Below are positions 47,121 through 59,559 of a stretch of DNA of 64,000 nucleotides, in pieces. Location of the stretch: positions 1 through 64,000 of the forward strand of contig WFMF01000464.1 of assembly GCA_011033025.1 (NCBI GenBank). Reading direction: 5' to 3'. Under the pieces are notes generated by a model. The model had not been told where the DNA came from and made no database searches. It saw only the letters and a program-made list of their open reading frames with translations. Both the position numbers and the translations under genes were made by a program. This stretch comes from Beroe forskalii. Its lineage: Eukaryota; Ctenophora; Nuda; Beroida; Beroidae. Position 1 is the stretch's first letter, and each line of letters starts with the position of its first letter.

Positions 47121-49965
47121 ATGATGTGGCAACTTTGTTTGCTGGTGAGTGAAATTCCATGCGATATTAATCAAGTCATTTCATTGTTAATTCTAATATC
47201 ATAATTTCGTAGGTTCAAAGAACGTCTTGAGCCAAAATTTCGAATGGCAGAGAACAATGCTTAATAAAATCTTGATATATATTTATAGCATTGCTTGTAA
47301 ACTTCTCATAACCCGTCAGGTGGTGGCTATCAGAGGTTTGGAGGGGTTCACACCCTCAGTGTCAGAAGAGGCTATGGAAAAGTGCCACAAGGGAGTCAGG
47401 GATGGCACAGCCAGGTAACTGAGGGGATGGGTTTGTTGGAGTGTCTGGGGTTTATGAGTCAGATCAGGGGGTCAAAAATCCTCTTTGATATACCATGGCC
47501 CCTATTATGAGGGCACTATATGAGCTTATGTTGTTTCTCAGTTTATTCTAATCCATTCTAACACCCCTCGCCCCCCTAAGGTGTGCGGAGTACGCTAACT
47601 TGGAGAAAAGAGAAGTTAGGATCGCGAGAAGGAGGGTCAGGCGTCAATCTATGAGTGGGAAGAGTCACTCCTGTCTGTTTGTTATTGTTTTCTTTGAAAA
47701 TTGACAAAAACTACCGCGTTACATCCAGAATTCAAGAAAATCTACTGACTTCATAACTCATCGGCTGAACCGCAATCAGTTCGCTTAAAATCGCGAGCAA
47801 TGATTATCCCCCCCCCCCCCTAAAACAACATTTCGCCTCACACTGCACCCCCAGATGGAGATGGGAAGCATGATGCCCCCGAGCTGTGACGACTTCGCAG
47901 ACACAGACTTCTACGAGACTTGTGAGGCGTGTGAAGCAGGAACTTTGGAGGGGGAGGACTGCGCACCTCCTGATATGGATGGATCTGGAGATGTAAGGCG
48001 TGTTTTGGGGGATTTAGGGAGAATTAACGTGTTTCTGAGGGACTTGTGAATGTGGTTTTTTCATGGAATTGGTAATTTCCTTCAAAATATAATCACTTGA
48101 GATACTCTAGAATCACACATTAAAGTACATAACACTGTTACCAGATGGACGGAGGAGGCATGGACGGAGGTGATATGGACGGAGGTGGTATGGACGGCCC
48201 ACCAGACTGTGAAGATTTCGCAGGGACAGATTTCTACGACACATGCAATGCTTGTGTGAATGGTACTCTGTCAGGGGAGGAATGTAGACCTGATATGGAT
48301 GATGGTACAGATACTGATGTGGACTACCCTGAGCTGGATGACGGGTGTCTGGATGTGGCCTGGGGAACAGGATGGGAACACACTGCAGAAGACAACTTCG
48401 GTAAGAGAACTCCTTCTGATTAAAGGACGAGTAAAGCGAAGAAATTTTGTTCAAATATCGTTCCGAGACCTTTGACACAACAGAATCCCAAGAAATCTAA
48501 TCGTTAAAAAAAACTCGATATCTAAGTCTCACGCCAAATCCCGGAGAAAATTTTTAAAACCATTCGACATAATTTCCATTCGATGTTTATCTCTTGAGAG
48601 TAAGTAAATTGGCCTACAATTTCAGGAAGCTGCATGTCCAACAGGACAGATGACACTCACAGGTACATCACCTCTAACAACGTGCCGGACTTCTACTTCA
48701 ACCCTTACTGCCCCATCGGGCTCGGGCAGGGCTACTGTGTCGAGGAGGAGTACGCTACTGATTCCTGCTTCTTCGAGGGTGAGCGCTAAGCACTGCTGAG
48801 GCACTTTCAGCTTAAGAATTTACATCTGCTCATTAATACTAATAGATGCGTTGATTTGACAATTCAGAGTTTTTTTTTAGATTTTAAAATTAACACTCCC
48901 ATGCCATATCATTATCATGATGAAGGTGGTACTATAACTAACTAAAACCAATGCATTTATAACCAAGGAGCTCATATCAGGGCCTCTCAACATGTCTCAC
49001 AAATGCCTCCCCTAGGTTTGGTGTGTGGTGGAGATGACATGGGTGAGGGCACCACCCCCTATGGCGATGTGTGGGTCCCAGCAGAGGACTCCTACAAGAT
49101 CAAGCTGTCAGGGAACCCCACCCTGTCAGACCGCCCTGGAGACATGTACGATGCCCGGGGAGTGGACGCCGCCAAGACCACCGGCACTGCCGTGGGGGTG
49201 GCTATCAACGGCATCGGGATCTACGGACCTAACGACGCAGGCGATGTCAGCATTGACGATGCCGGCTTCCAGCTAGCGTGTGGAGGTCATGTGACCCCTC
49301 CTGAGGGCAATGAGAATGTGACAGGGGCTAGCGAGCCTCCAAAGTACCACTACCACAAGGCGGCTGAGTGTCTGGAGCCCTTCAGGGACGCTGCCAAAGG
49401 GCTGGCAGCTGGCGGCGACCCCACCAGCCACGCGGGCCTGATCGGGTGGGCGCTGGACGGGTTTGGCATCTACGGCTATGGGGACTGGAACGGAGCTGCT
49501 CCTGTGGTGGATGAGTGTGGAGGTCACTTCGGAGCTGTGGACACAGGAGAGGTGGTGTACCACTACCACTCCCGCACTTACGTGCCCTACACTCTCGCCT
49601 GTCAGGGCCCTGCCCTCGGCAACTGCAACTCGACCCAGCGGGGCGTGAGCTACTGCGGGCCCGGCTGCGGGGCCGATGTGTGTGTGCAGCCTGGAACCGA
49701 CCCTCAAGCTCTCGAGGACTACTTGTCTCAGTGGAACTCCACCTGGCTATCCAGCTACACAGTGAACGACTTCATCATCCCAGATGCAGATCCTGAACCA
49801 GAACCTGAACCAGCGACAGAACCTGCCACGGAACCGGGTCCAGAGCCAGGGCCGGAGCCAGGACCAGGACCAGGACCAGGACCTATGCCAGAACCGGACG
49901 ACAAGGACAACAAGGGGGGAAAGGATAAGATGATGCCGAGGGTTATGCAACTGAGGATGAAGTGA
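47121..49965 (+). CDS. Secreted YHYH-domain protein with duplicated Cys-rich modules, about seven exons
   Basis: Predicted exons: 47121-47144, 47320-47414, 47581 to about 47635, 47855-47992, 48145-48400, 48626-48778, 49016-49965. Exons 1-2 encode MMWQLCLLVVAIRGLEG, a plausible signal peptide split by an intron. Exons 4 and 5 each encode a related module (CDDFADTDFYETCEACEAG and CEDFAGTDFYDTCNACVNG), with a Met-Asp-Gly repeat before the second. The last exons carry the YHYH domain: GVAINGIGIYGPNDAG, two HYH motifs (KYHYHKAAEC and VYHYHSRTYV) and GWALDGFGIYGYGDW. A Pro/Glu/Gly tail of PEPEPGPEPG type ends in a basic segment. YHYH proteins are extracellular with no firmly known function. The exon 3 donor is uncertain (47614 or 47635). 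Confidence 0.85.
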
Positions 49966-50029
49966 AGAGAACTCAGAACAGAAAGGCACCATGAACATGG
50001 ACAGTAGAACACTCTCAGGACTCCCCTAA

Positions 50030-51366
50030 TAGTTCCATGTCATTTCAAGTATATATAGATGAATTAAATTGTAGAAATAACCAATTCATAATTTTTTGTT
50101 TCATGAAAAATTGATTTTTATTGTCTTTCATAATGAAATCTGAAATTTTGAGCGATTTTTGTACCAGTCATGAAGTTATAAATACACGAATTTCTCTCAC
50201 TATTCTCACTGCATTATGAAGCGCACAGTGGATAACACTGTGACTGGCACTTTCATGGCAGAATCGCGGTTCACAATTACCATGCATTGCCTGATACAGA
50301 AATTAAGCCACTTGCACAATGCACAGGGCTGCAAAACCTCTGATTTACTTTCAATGGACAATCTGCGTGTACCAGTGTATTTAATGATTCTCACTCCTTT
50401 TACACAGCACATCATGATTGAGGCAGAACAATATCAGACGTTGGTATCAATTATTCGAGCTTTGTCCACTTATTATATCCAAATTATCCTTGAAAGCTCA
50501 GCTGAATAGAAATGGGCGGTGTTGAAAGAACCTGATTTTAACAGAATCTATGCTTTGGAAGTGTGCGAATGCTTGTTTTCGTAGTGTTTTGTGTGTTCTG
50601 AAGGAGTAAAATAAAACCTTGTCAGTACTTTTATTGTAAAACTAAATATTCATGAAATATTCATCTGGATTTTCCGCGAGCTTCTCTAGGCCGCTATTTT
50701 CAATTTCTATGAAATGATGAGGTCTTTTCGGCCTTATTTAAGCCATTTTTGTCCTTAGGCGTTGGTTGAATAGGAATAATAGCCTTTATATCAACGGTTT
50801 CTGTCCTTAAGGGTCGTTTAAATGAGAATTAAAGTCCAAAATTTAGATCGCGATGACTTAAAAAGTCAGAGGGCGTGTCACACTCTTCTTTTTGTACATA
50901 AATTTCGTACGGCTGCCAAATTTTAATTGCAGTAATTGCTGCGGCTTATCTTGAACAACTTCAGCAAATCAAACTCAGTTTAATTTCTATCTATCGGTAT
51001 CAGTGTTCACTGCCAATTTCTATCTATCGGTATCAGTGCTCACTGCCATTTTCTATCTTTGAGATTGTCATGAGCTTTTAATGCTCGTAGCAGATCATAG
51101 TTGCACGGAATTAAGTTTTTGAGTTCCCCTCACCTCTTTTGAGAAATCAAATTTTTTACCCTTTTTAACTTGTCAAAAAGCTGTAAGCTGGAAACTTCAA
51201 AACTTACAGTATAGAATCTATACGGCCTGGAATTATGTGCGGATTAGCAAAAACATTGCTTTTTCAAGACTACGTACTATGAAATGAGAAATGAATAACT
51301 TCACACCTGAAATGAATAACTTGATAAGTTGCTCTACCTAAAACCCTGAAACCCAGGGTATTTACC
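50030..51366. other. YHYH gene 3' flank, no gene confirmed
   Basis: An AATAAA near 50609 could end the YHYH transcript. The open frame at 50216-50509 has no signature and is not called. A 33-bp unit (TTTCTATCTATCGGTATCAG) is repeated at 50985 and 51018. Confidence 0.45.
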
Positions 51367-52217
51367 ATGGGAGACCAGAACCTGGAAACGACAGTGATGA
51401 ACGTTGAGTCGGAGAGGGGCGCGAATGTTACCTTCAACAACGCCAAACAGTTCGGTCGGACAGCGTCCCGGCAGGTAATGAAGGGCTCGGTGAAGGTGGC
51501 TAAGAGATCTCGGCAGTATACCTGGGAGAGCATTGACCACATTGCAAGGGCCCTGCCGGACTCAGAGCTCATGATCCTGTCCATCATGCTGGTCACCATC
51601 TTCACTAGGGCGGAGGAGGCCCATCTCAAGAGTGAGTACCGGGGGTTGGTCGAAATGTGCAGAGTTTATGACAAATTTCTCATATTGAGTCTGCTCTGAA
51701 CATCGGAAATCAGAGGACTGAATAGTGAGCCTTAAGTTGCAGTACATAGGTGCTGAATGCTTAATGGAGCTTTTGAATGATTATAAGTGCCAATTTATCA
51801 CTATCCCTCACTTATTCAAGTTTATGTGACCTGTATTCTGCATCTTATCTCCCGATCTCAGTTTAATTTTCAGTCATTTCAGGGTTCTGTGACAACGATG
51901 GCTCAGTGGGTTGGATCCTGACAGCAATTGGTTGCTGTGTGGTGAGCTTTGCCAAGTACAACGACACTCGCTCCCTGCTGATCTCCATCTCGAGCTGTCT
52001 GATCTACTTCCTAGTGCAAGTGTCTCTCAACTACCCGCCCTTAGGGTGTCTGTTCAGCGGTCTGGTGGTGGGGTCAGGAGATAAGGCTGGGGCAGTGCCC
52101 TTCTCAACAAACACCCAGCGCTTTGCTGTGGTGCAGTGCGTTATTCTGGTGGTGTTTGCTGTGGTGTATGTGGTGGTCAATTATAGGAAGAGGGCTGCAA
52201 GAAAGGATGAGGCGTGA
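51367..52217 (+). CDS. Unrecognised four-pass membrane protein, two exons
   Basis: Exons 51367-51631 and 51883-52217 join by GTGAGT and CAG in matching phase to give 199 residues. The N-terminal about 65 residues are soluble and mildly basic (MGDQNLETTVMNVESERGAN...). Then come four hydrophobic segments: ELMILSIMLVTIFTRA, VGWILTAIGCCVVSFA, SLLISISSCLIYFLVQV and FAVVQCVILVVFAVVYVVV. It closes with a short basic tail (NYRKRAARKDEA) that looks cytosolic. A polyadenylation signal AATAAA lies near 52390. I recognise no family. The clean splice signals and membrane pattern make it a real gene. Confidence 0.75.
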
Positions 52218-53110
52218 AGAGGAAATTGAGGTCTAGGTGGCATTCTATCTTTCTATGAGACTTTGTACTTATGTAAGGCATTATTCTATGTAAGGCATCA
52301 TAGAGTATCCTTCAGCAAGCAAACTTACAAACTTGACTACCTGATGATGAGTTTTTATCTTTCGATATCGTGTTGATTGATTCTGCGAAAAATAAAACTA
52401 CAGTATAGCATGAATTTCTATTTTGCTTTTTACTAAGAGATGCATTCTATGCAGCGGACGGAATGATTTCGAACGATTGCAGTTATTTTCAGCTATAAAC
52501 ATGGAATTATTTTATTTTCTACTCTTAATTTAAAGTAAATGTTTGTTTTCGCCAGATACCTACTTCATGTTTTCACGTAGAAACCTGAAATTAAACCTGA
52601 CTAATGACTTAGATGAAAATGCAGACTGTTTCAAGATTTTATAACTACATTTGAGTGATTTGGAGAAGTTCTACTAAGATTGGATAAAGGTGTGATATGC
52701 AGCACTATCAATAAAATGTCTACACAAGAGTGAAATCGGCAGGCGCAGCGAAATCGGGAAGAGAAATAATGAAATGATCAGAGCGGACGCGCCGCCGATA
52801 GGAACTTAACTGAAATGAAAGCGCTTTACGCGCGTTGTGGCATCGCGTGAAAAATTGGGGGCCTTTCTACACAAAAAAGAGCCAAAACTAGCAATAGCCT
52901 ATGGCCTCATTACGTCACGAGGCGTGACAAGTGGTGTGATATCACTGATTACTTCAATTTGGTCAATGCGGATTAAATGTAAAGCGTTTTTGGTACCAAA
53001 GTTTCAAAATTATTCGGATTTAGGATACTCCTTAAGTGTGTAGAGTCAGGATATTGATTAAACTCAGCAGTCCGGTTCTACGCATATATCAGTCCTGTCC
53101 TATGAAAAAA
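52218..53110. other. Intergenic flank, no gene seen
   Basis: Downstream of the four-pass membrane gene. 52735-52860 has GC-richer repeat-like sequence (GGACGCGCCGCCG) but no recognisable element. Confidence 0.4.
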
Positions 53111-53111
53111 A

Positions 53112-54086
53112 TGGCAAAATTGTAACAAAGGTCAACAGTTCTCTCGTTTCATCGCCATTATTCAAGGACCTGAGGGAACCCATCATGGGAGTTGTGGCTC
53201 GACGAGCTCCAAACTTGCGTGACCTATTGTTTATTAACGTTCCATCTGTTTGAATCCTGGCCGTGGTTTGGTCACCACCAGATGTACAGCACCCAATAGC
53301 AACAAGCGGGGCCGACCTTGTGAAGCTTGTAATTTAATGTCTGAGGAATCGGTCCTCACAATAGAAAACATATCATACACTTGTGCTGGTGGTGATTGTA
53401 ATGCATTTAACATTATCTATGGAGCCCAGTGCACTGAATGCCTAAAAGGATACATAGGAAAAACTGTGCAGCCCCTAAGGTCCAGAATTAGTGAGCATAG
53501 AAACACACTAAATAATACCAGCAGCACTGGGGAGATTACTGACGAAAACACTTTAGCAGCACATGCCATGGAGCACAATATACAGACCAAGGCCGGGTTC
53601 AACAGAATTTATAAGTTTTTTATTATAAGACATGTAGAGCAGGAGAACATTACTAAATCTGAACAACTTTTCATTAACAAATTCAATACATTGAGACCAT
53701 ATGGCTTAAATGTGTCCAACCCAATAGGTTTAACTAATTGCTTTGAATTTTGATAGGTAGTTGTTGTAACCATTTTCTTTTTCAGGGCACATTTTTTTAA
53801 AATTAATTGATAACCTCCCTGTTTATGTATTCATAGGTACTTTTTATATCTAGTAGCTCAATGTCTTTTTTCATTTATTTTAATTTAAATTAACTTATTA
53901 ATTGACTTTACAGTATAATATATGTTTTTTTCTGATAACACACTAACTTTGACATTTCGATAGGCAATGGGGGCCTCAAATATGATTGTAGCACTGATGA
54001 TGTTCTGAAAGTACTTTGCTATTTTACAATCAGCTCGTGTGTCTCATTAAAGTGTTGTGAAACCTGGCAATTGACAGTGACAAAGT
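53112..54086 (+). mobile_element. 5'-truncated Penelope-like element copy
   Basis: Carries only the C-terminal coding part (linker and GIY-YIG endonuclease, to the stop at 53753) and the 3' untranslated region of the element at 12451-15500, in the opposite orientation and nearly identical. The match begins abruptly near 53112 and ends at CAAAGT (54086), the same 3' end as the other copies. Differences: a one-base loss near 53235 and a three-base gain near 53277 here, and a one-base loss in the other copy near 13005. Confidence 0.92.
53250..53753 (+). pseudogene. Penelope GIY-YIG endonuclease fragment
   Basis: Open frame of 167 residues. A Cys-rich linker (CTAPNSNKRGRPCEACN ... YTCAGGDCNAF) leads into NIIYGAQCTECLKGYIGKT and LRSRISEHRNTL, the GIY, YIG and arginine motifs of the GIY-YIG nuclease, and closes with NPIGLTNCFEF. 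The domain is intact here, unlike the minus-strand copy where a one-base loss cuts it, but no reverse transcriptase precedes it. Confidence 0.88.
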
Positions 54087-54089
54087 ATA

Positions 54090-54771
54090 AAATTGAAGAA
54101 TGGTCAGTATAGATATCTATTTGAGATAATTTAAAAGTATGGGGATTATTATTATTAAAGGGAATTCACAAGCAAAGTTAACAATTTTTATAAAAATTAA
54201 AAACATATTTGCACAAAGGTATGTTGCTAATTCAGATAGTTATTGCATTAGCCGATGATATTTACGCTTCAAAAGTTATCAAAATACAAAAGATAACTTA
54301 TTTCAGATCATTAGAAATTGTCTGTTTTAATAACTCTTTACCTGTTGATAGACGAAAGCCTTCAACAGAAGTTTATATAGTTACATTCCATAAATACCAA
54401 GAATATAATGAAACGTTAATACTCGATCAAAAGAATTGCAGAAATATCAAAAAGAGCAAAATCCAACAAATTATTGAATCAAAGTGTCGTATAATATCAT
54501 CTCCACCGCATGTTACGCGACCGGTTTGCGCGCGCGCCGCGCACATTTCTTCGGAACAGGTTCACGTAACATGAAGCAAGATAATTCAATAGATTATAAT
54601 ATCGAAAATTTAAACCAAATACAGTGGAGTTTAGTTTAAATGAAAATGGAGTTTCTCATAACAAAATTCAAATTATAATCCTATATTGTTTCACAGAATA
54701 ACGCGGCGGCCGGCGTAACTCCAAGATAATTATGATAAATCTCCTGCGGGGGCTATAGGATGGCGCGCGGC
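54090..54771. other. AT-rich stretch, no confirmed gene
   Basis: An open frame at 54209-54574 has no recognisable signature and is not called. A GC-rich palindromic word (GCGCGCGCCGCGC) at 54528-54541 matches the module words of 19 and 28 kb. Confidence 0.4.
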
Positions 54772-57700
54772 TTAGGCGCCAGCTCCGTTACTGTCTACTA
54801 GGTCTTCAGAGAGCTTGAAGCGCCTGTAGTTTTCATAGTGTTCCTCGTGAGTGGTGTCCTTGAGGTCTTGCATGTGGGTCCTGAGAATAAGGGAATTAGG
54901 TAAAGGAGTGGTACGGGAGTAGTCAATAGAAGGGGAGTGGAGTGAGAGGATTAGCTGAACTAGTGGGACTGTGGGAGTGCTTTGAAAGAGACGATATAAC
55001 TACAATAGTAAATCAATAGGACCCCCCCTAAGTGCATGGATTATTGTACCCAACGCTCTAACCTGAGCAGCATGTCCCTGAGAAGTGAGAATTCACAGTG
55101 GTTCGGGTTCTCCACCTCCACAAATCCCCATTTGGTCTGTCTTCCGAGGATGCTCTTGTTGTTGATGGTCAGAGCCCTGTCACTGCCTGTGAGACATACG
55201 GCATAAAACACGGCCCGTAAATATAAGCGAGTTAAAACGACTAATCTTATTATTATTAGTTACTGTACAATGTACATAAATTATTAGTTACATATTATGA
55301 GTATTGAGTGGAGTTGAAGCTCCCTAGACTCCTAGAATCCTAGAAAGCGACTTATGCGGCGCGCAGTAACCCACTCATCCTGTGCACAGATTGGCCCTGT
55401 CACTACCTACTACAGCAAGTGGGATGTGTTTCCTGAGTGGGGAGTTAGCGAGGAGCACATCCTCATCCTCAGGCAGGAGGGAGCTGGGGTAGACCTTGAC
55501 TTCAGCCTCAGCGATATCCTTCCTTATACGCTCCTGAGGGGAGTGGGAGTGAGCGGAATAGTGGAGTGAGGGTCAGAGAGGTAAAGAACTGAAGTTATAA
55601 TTGCTCGATAATGACATAATACAATAATGGCGACATGTTGTACTAACAGATGAGCTCACCCTGACAATACCGCACTATTTATCCTAATCATGTACATTTC
55701 CTTTCCACCACTTTGGCTAATTTAGGTGTGATTCCACCATAACATCCACCCTGCTGAGCAACATGCCTAATAACACTGACTCACCTCATTACACGCAATA
55801 CACGACAACTCTGTCAACTGATCATTCTAATCATCACCTACTGTTCAGCAACCAATCACAGAGCGCCATCCAGTCACGTGGCATGTTCCAGCCAATAGGA
55901 GCGCGTTATTATATGAAAACCTTTGTCACGTGGTGTCCTCACATGAAACCACACTTATTGAATGAAACCTGAGTCTTGCTTCAGGCAATGTCACGTGACT
56001 ATTCATTATCAATGCGCAGAAAACATGAGACAGTGTCAATACAATCGATATACAGCGGTATATAATGGCAGGAGAAACAGTTTAAGCGGCAAGGAGTTAC
56101 ATCATATTCATGGTGTGTGCTATGAGTAGATGACGTCACCAAAAAAGATAGCATCAAGAAACCTGTACATCAAGCTGTTGTGATGATTCCACTAACTTTT
56201 AGGGAGGGTTTCATTGCATGGACCATGACATTTAACATACTAACATATCAGCATAATGTTTTAACGGACACTCAAGTTTCAAGGTTTTCTATCAGAATTT
56301 GTGGCGCCACTCGCCTAACTGGGCGAGGTTATTTGAAATACAAGTACGTGAGATTATCAGGCTTCACAGCACTACGGCAGTGCTCTGTAACTTTGTTGTG
56401 TAATGTGATACTGGTCAATGGTTTTCATAATCAAAGATGAAAACAGGCGTTATTTTTCGAAATTCTTAACACTCAGGTGTTACAAGTTAAGAAGTTAAAA
56501 CATTGTCTTTGATAATTCGATACTTTATTCTTTTATCAATAAGAATACTCAATGTTTTGTGAGGTGTTTGCAGTCCTACCTTGAAGGCGTCTCGCTCCTC
56601 CAGGGTCATGGTGTCAGCTTTAGCTATCACGGGAATCACGTTCACCACGTCATGCAGCTTCTTCATGCAGCTGCAGAACGGAGAGTAAAGGGTTTATCAT
56701 CCGGATTGTATGCATTTATCAGTGCAATTAACAATGAGGCCGCAGGCCGAATTGTTAATTGACACGATTAATGCATTAAATTCGCATTATAGACACTATT
56801 TAACCATGACCCAAACGTTTAGATGGACCAAAACCACAAAATTTTGTTGGTGGTAATTCGGGGGAAGGTTTAAATTGGATATTAATAAGGAAATTGTCAG
56901 AACCAAATATGAGTACTAAAATCCTTGAGAGTACCAGGCATGAACCTATAATTTTACTCTATCCCTGAAGTTGAGTTATAAATATAACGTATTCACTCTC
57001 TCCCTCTCACTCCAACAGTCTCCCTCCCTATTCCCACCATCTCCTCCCTCAGTCCCCCATTACCTCACGTCGAGTGCTTTGAGGCCGTGTCCGGTGGGTG
57101 CAATGAAGTACAGACAGCAGTGTATCCTGCTGTCTGGAATCTGTCGTCTACGGATCACGCTCTGTTCCTCCTTCAGGTAGTTGTCGAACTGTTTGTTGAT
57201 CTGTTCGTAGATAGGCAGCCAGCTACAAAGGAGGGAGGTTCATAATGAGTCATAATAGGTATTTCATATAGAATCAGAGGCCTGACTTCTTTTGAGTTTC
57301 AGATCAGAGTCGAAGGAAGGAATAATGGCGTTTAAAAATACCCAAATAATATAAATCTGTGTAATTCTTGATGTCTCGAGTTTGTAGACAGAATACACTA
57401 AACGTCGGCATGGCATTAGCCTTGGAGGGACATCTTTAATATTTATTATTTGTATTACATAATATTCTATTCGAATAAAATACCTCAGCTCGACAATTTA
57501 GAAAGGAATAAAACTCCAATTATACTCCAATGGAAATAAATCACAATTGCAAAGACACGAGAACAAGATTGCTCAGAGACGTAGACAGTCAAAAAACAGG
57601 AAGACATACAAGCACCACGACAAAAATAGAAGTAAAACGCAGACACAGGTAAGCACAGACAAAAGCATACCAAGAAATACACATACTCGTGATGCAAAGG

Positions 57701-57964
57701 AGCAACCCAAAGAGGCGACAAACATAACAATATATACCTATTCTGTGCAGAAACAAGCATACACAAGACAAAAAAGACCAGTTCTCACCCACACAACACA
57801 AATTAAAGAAACATAACATAAAAACAGCTAGACACCAACAGAAAAATAACATAAAAACAGACACAAACAGAAAATTACCCACCAGTTCTCGTTGTTGACT
57901 TGGTCCCCGAAGCCCGGAGTATCGGTGATGGAGAGCCGTAACCTCACGTTCTTCTCTTCGATAA
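54772..57964 (-). CDS. Septin GTPase, 3' six exons (5' end not found)
   Basis: Filament-forming GTP-binding cytoskeletal protein. Exons from 5' to 3': 57964-57883, 57222-57064, 56670-56580, 55533-55407, 55186-55063, 54880-54772. Splice sites and phases agree. Visible motifs: switch II/G3 [15 protein letters not shown], then the septin stretch [35 protein letters not shown]4 [53 protein letters not shown] (septin unique element) and [17 protein letters not shown]. The end [10 protein letters not shown] gives a short C-terminus without a coiled coil, closest to a septin 2/6/7-type core (inference). The exon(s) with the P-loop GxxGxGKS should lie further right but were not recognised in the window. 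Confidence 0.92.
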
Positions 57965-58780
57965 CTGAGGTAGGCTATGTGACGTTTTCAGCAAACTCGC
58001 CAGTCTCATTTGGGTTGAAAAAGATTTCTGGTGATGTACTGATTACTTGTTATTTCAATATTGACACTGAAGTCACACATTCTTCAGCGACTTTCTCAAC
58101 TCAATTTTAGAATTTAGGGGGCCTCATACTCTCATACTCAACCTTAAATTATCATCAATGTATTTGCTTATCTGTAAGCGTTTCGGCTTTCCTATGTCTC
58201 ATGACTAACAAAAATGGAATGGCGCAGTACACAATTCACGTTGATGTTGAAACGCAAGAAAATGTTTCATTGAGTAAAATATCACGATAAATTTCATCTT
58301 AAAGGTTGGAAAATTTTGTACATACTACCTTTACGTACTAACCAATTTTTGGCTGGACAGTGGTTTCCCACCATTGTCCACTAAAGATGTCTACGAGGCA
58401 TTGGGAAATGTCTATACAAAAAGATTAAAGGATGTTTAAGAATCATCATAAATCATCATTAATCAGTTCAGTTAAGATGTTTAAGAATAGTGTGCTAAAT
58501 CTTGTATCTAAAAATCATGAATGAATCCTATAGAGGGTGAGTGTCATTGTCCCAATTGCCCCTGTCCCTATTTACTTCTTTCGAAGTTTCGAGTTTGGGA
58601 CTGATTTTTGGGACAATTGGTACATTTGGGACAAATCAGTAATTTATAATTTTTTACATTGATTTAAGTATCTATCATTGAACTGAAAGTTATATTCATT
58701 CTACGATAGGGGGGAGGGGGCTACTTTACTAAGTACATATTTTGGTTGTGTTTGTTTGTAGTGGTTACCTAAGTGCTCCC
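57965..58780. other. Septin intron or upstream flank, no exon recognised
   Basis: AT-rich sequence upstream of the first recognised septin exon. No P-loop exon seen. Around 58545-58640 is a CCCAATTGTCCC-type repeat that recurs at 59560-59770. Confidence 0.4.
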
Positions 58781-58783
58781 TCT

Positions 58784-59412
58784 TGGGGGGGGGCAACCCC
58801 CATAAACCCCCATAAACCCCCAAAAATTTAACCCCCATTTGCCTTTTTCGATATCCACTTGGGGGTTTATGGGGGTTTAATTTTCCAGAAAAAGGTCGAA
58901 AATCTTCAATGAAAATTGGTACCATTTCAAAATAGGGCCAAAAATCGTCAACAAAAATAGTACCATTTCAGAAAAGGCTTCAAAATCGCCAACAAAAAAA
59001 TGGTACCATTTCAAAAAAAGGGTCTAAGATTGTCAACAAAATAGTACCATTTCCAAAAAATGGCCGAAAATGGTACCATTTTAGAAAGGTTCGAAAATGC
59101 GCAACAGAAAATGGTACCATTTCAAAAAAGGCTTGAAAATCGCTGGAAAAATGGTACCATTTCAGAAAAGGGCCAAAATCATCAACAAAAATGATACCAT
59201 CTCAAAAAAGGCCAAAATCGTCAACAAAAAATGGTACCATTCCGTAAATGCCAAAATCGTGAACAAAATCAGTCATAAAACAGCAAAATTTAACTAAATT
59301 AAGCCCCCATAAACCCCCATAAACCCCCATAAACCCCCATAAACCCCCAAAAATTAAACCCCCATTTGCCATTTTTCGATATCCACCGGGGGTTTATGGG
59401 GGTTGCCCCCCT
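58784..59412. repeat. Compound repeat: two CCCCCATAAA blocks around an ATGGTACCATTTC array
   Basis: Two direct copies (58784-58880 and 59302-59412) of a block with AACCCCCATAAACCCCC repeats, CCCATTTGCC, TTTTTCGATATCCAC and the complementary GGGGGTTTATGGGGGTT, so each block folds on itself. Between them lie about ten copies of a roughly 40-bp unit, AATGGTACCATTTCAAAAAA plus GGCC(A/G)AAAATCGTCAACA. Non-coding. Confidence 0.88.
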
Positions 59413-59559
59413 CTTCCCTAGCCCAAACGTATGATAGGAACAAGACAGTGAAAGTTGCAACGCAGCAAGTGCCGCTATGTAACAGGCTGTGAGACAAAAA
59501 TCATTAAACTGACACTCAAAAATACAATCATTTGAACCCCAGTTGTCTAGTCAATTTGG

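Noticed and set aside
49747..50012. Minus-strand frames rich in Gly-Ser/Trp-Ser repeats
   Set aside because: Shadow of the Pro-Glu-Gly tail of the YHYH protein on the other strand.
50216..50509. A 97-residue open frame on the plus strand
   Set aside because: No signature, no splice context, and it lies in the presumed 3' flank of the YHYH gene.
54209..54574. A 121-residue open frame after the truncated Penelope copy
   Set aside because: AT-rich composition and no recognisable motif; its end runs into a GC-rich repeat word.
57485..57882. Overlapping Cys/Phe-rich frames in the septin intron
   Set aside because: Low-complexity sequence with ACAAAC/ACAGAC words; no signature, and the septin splice model passes over it.
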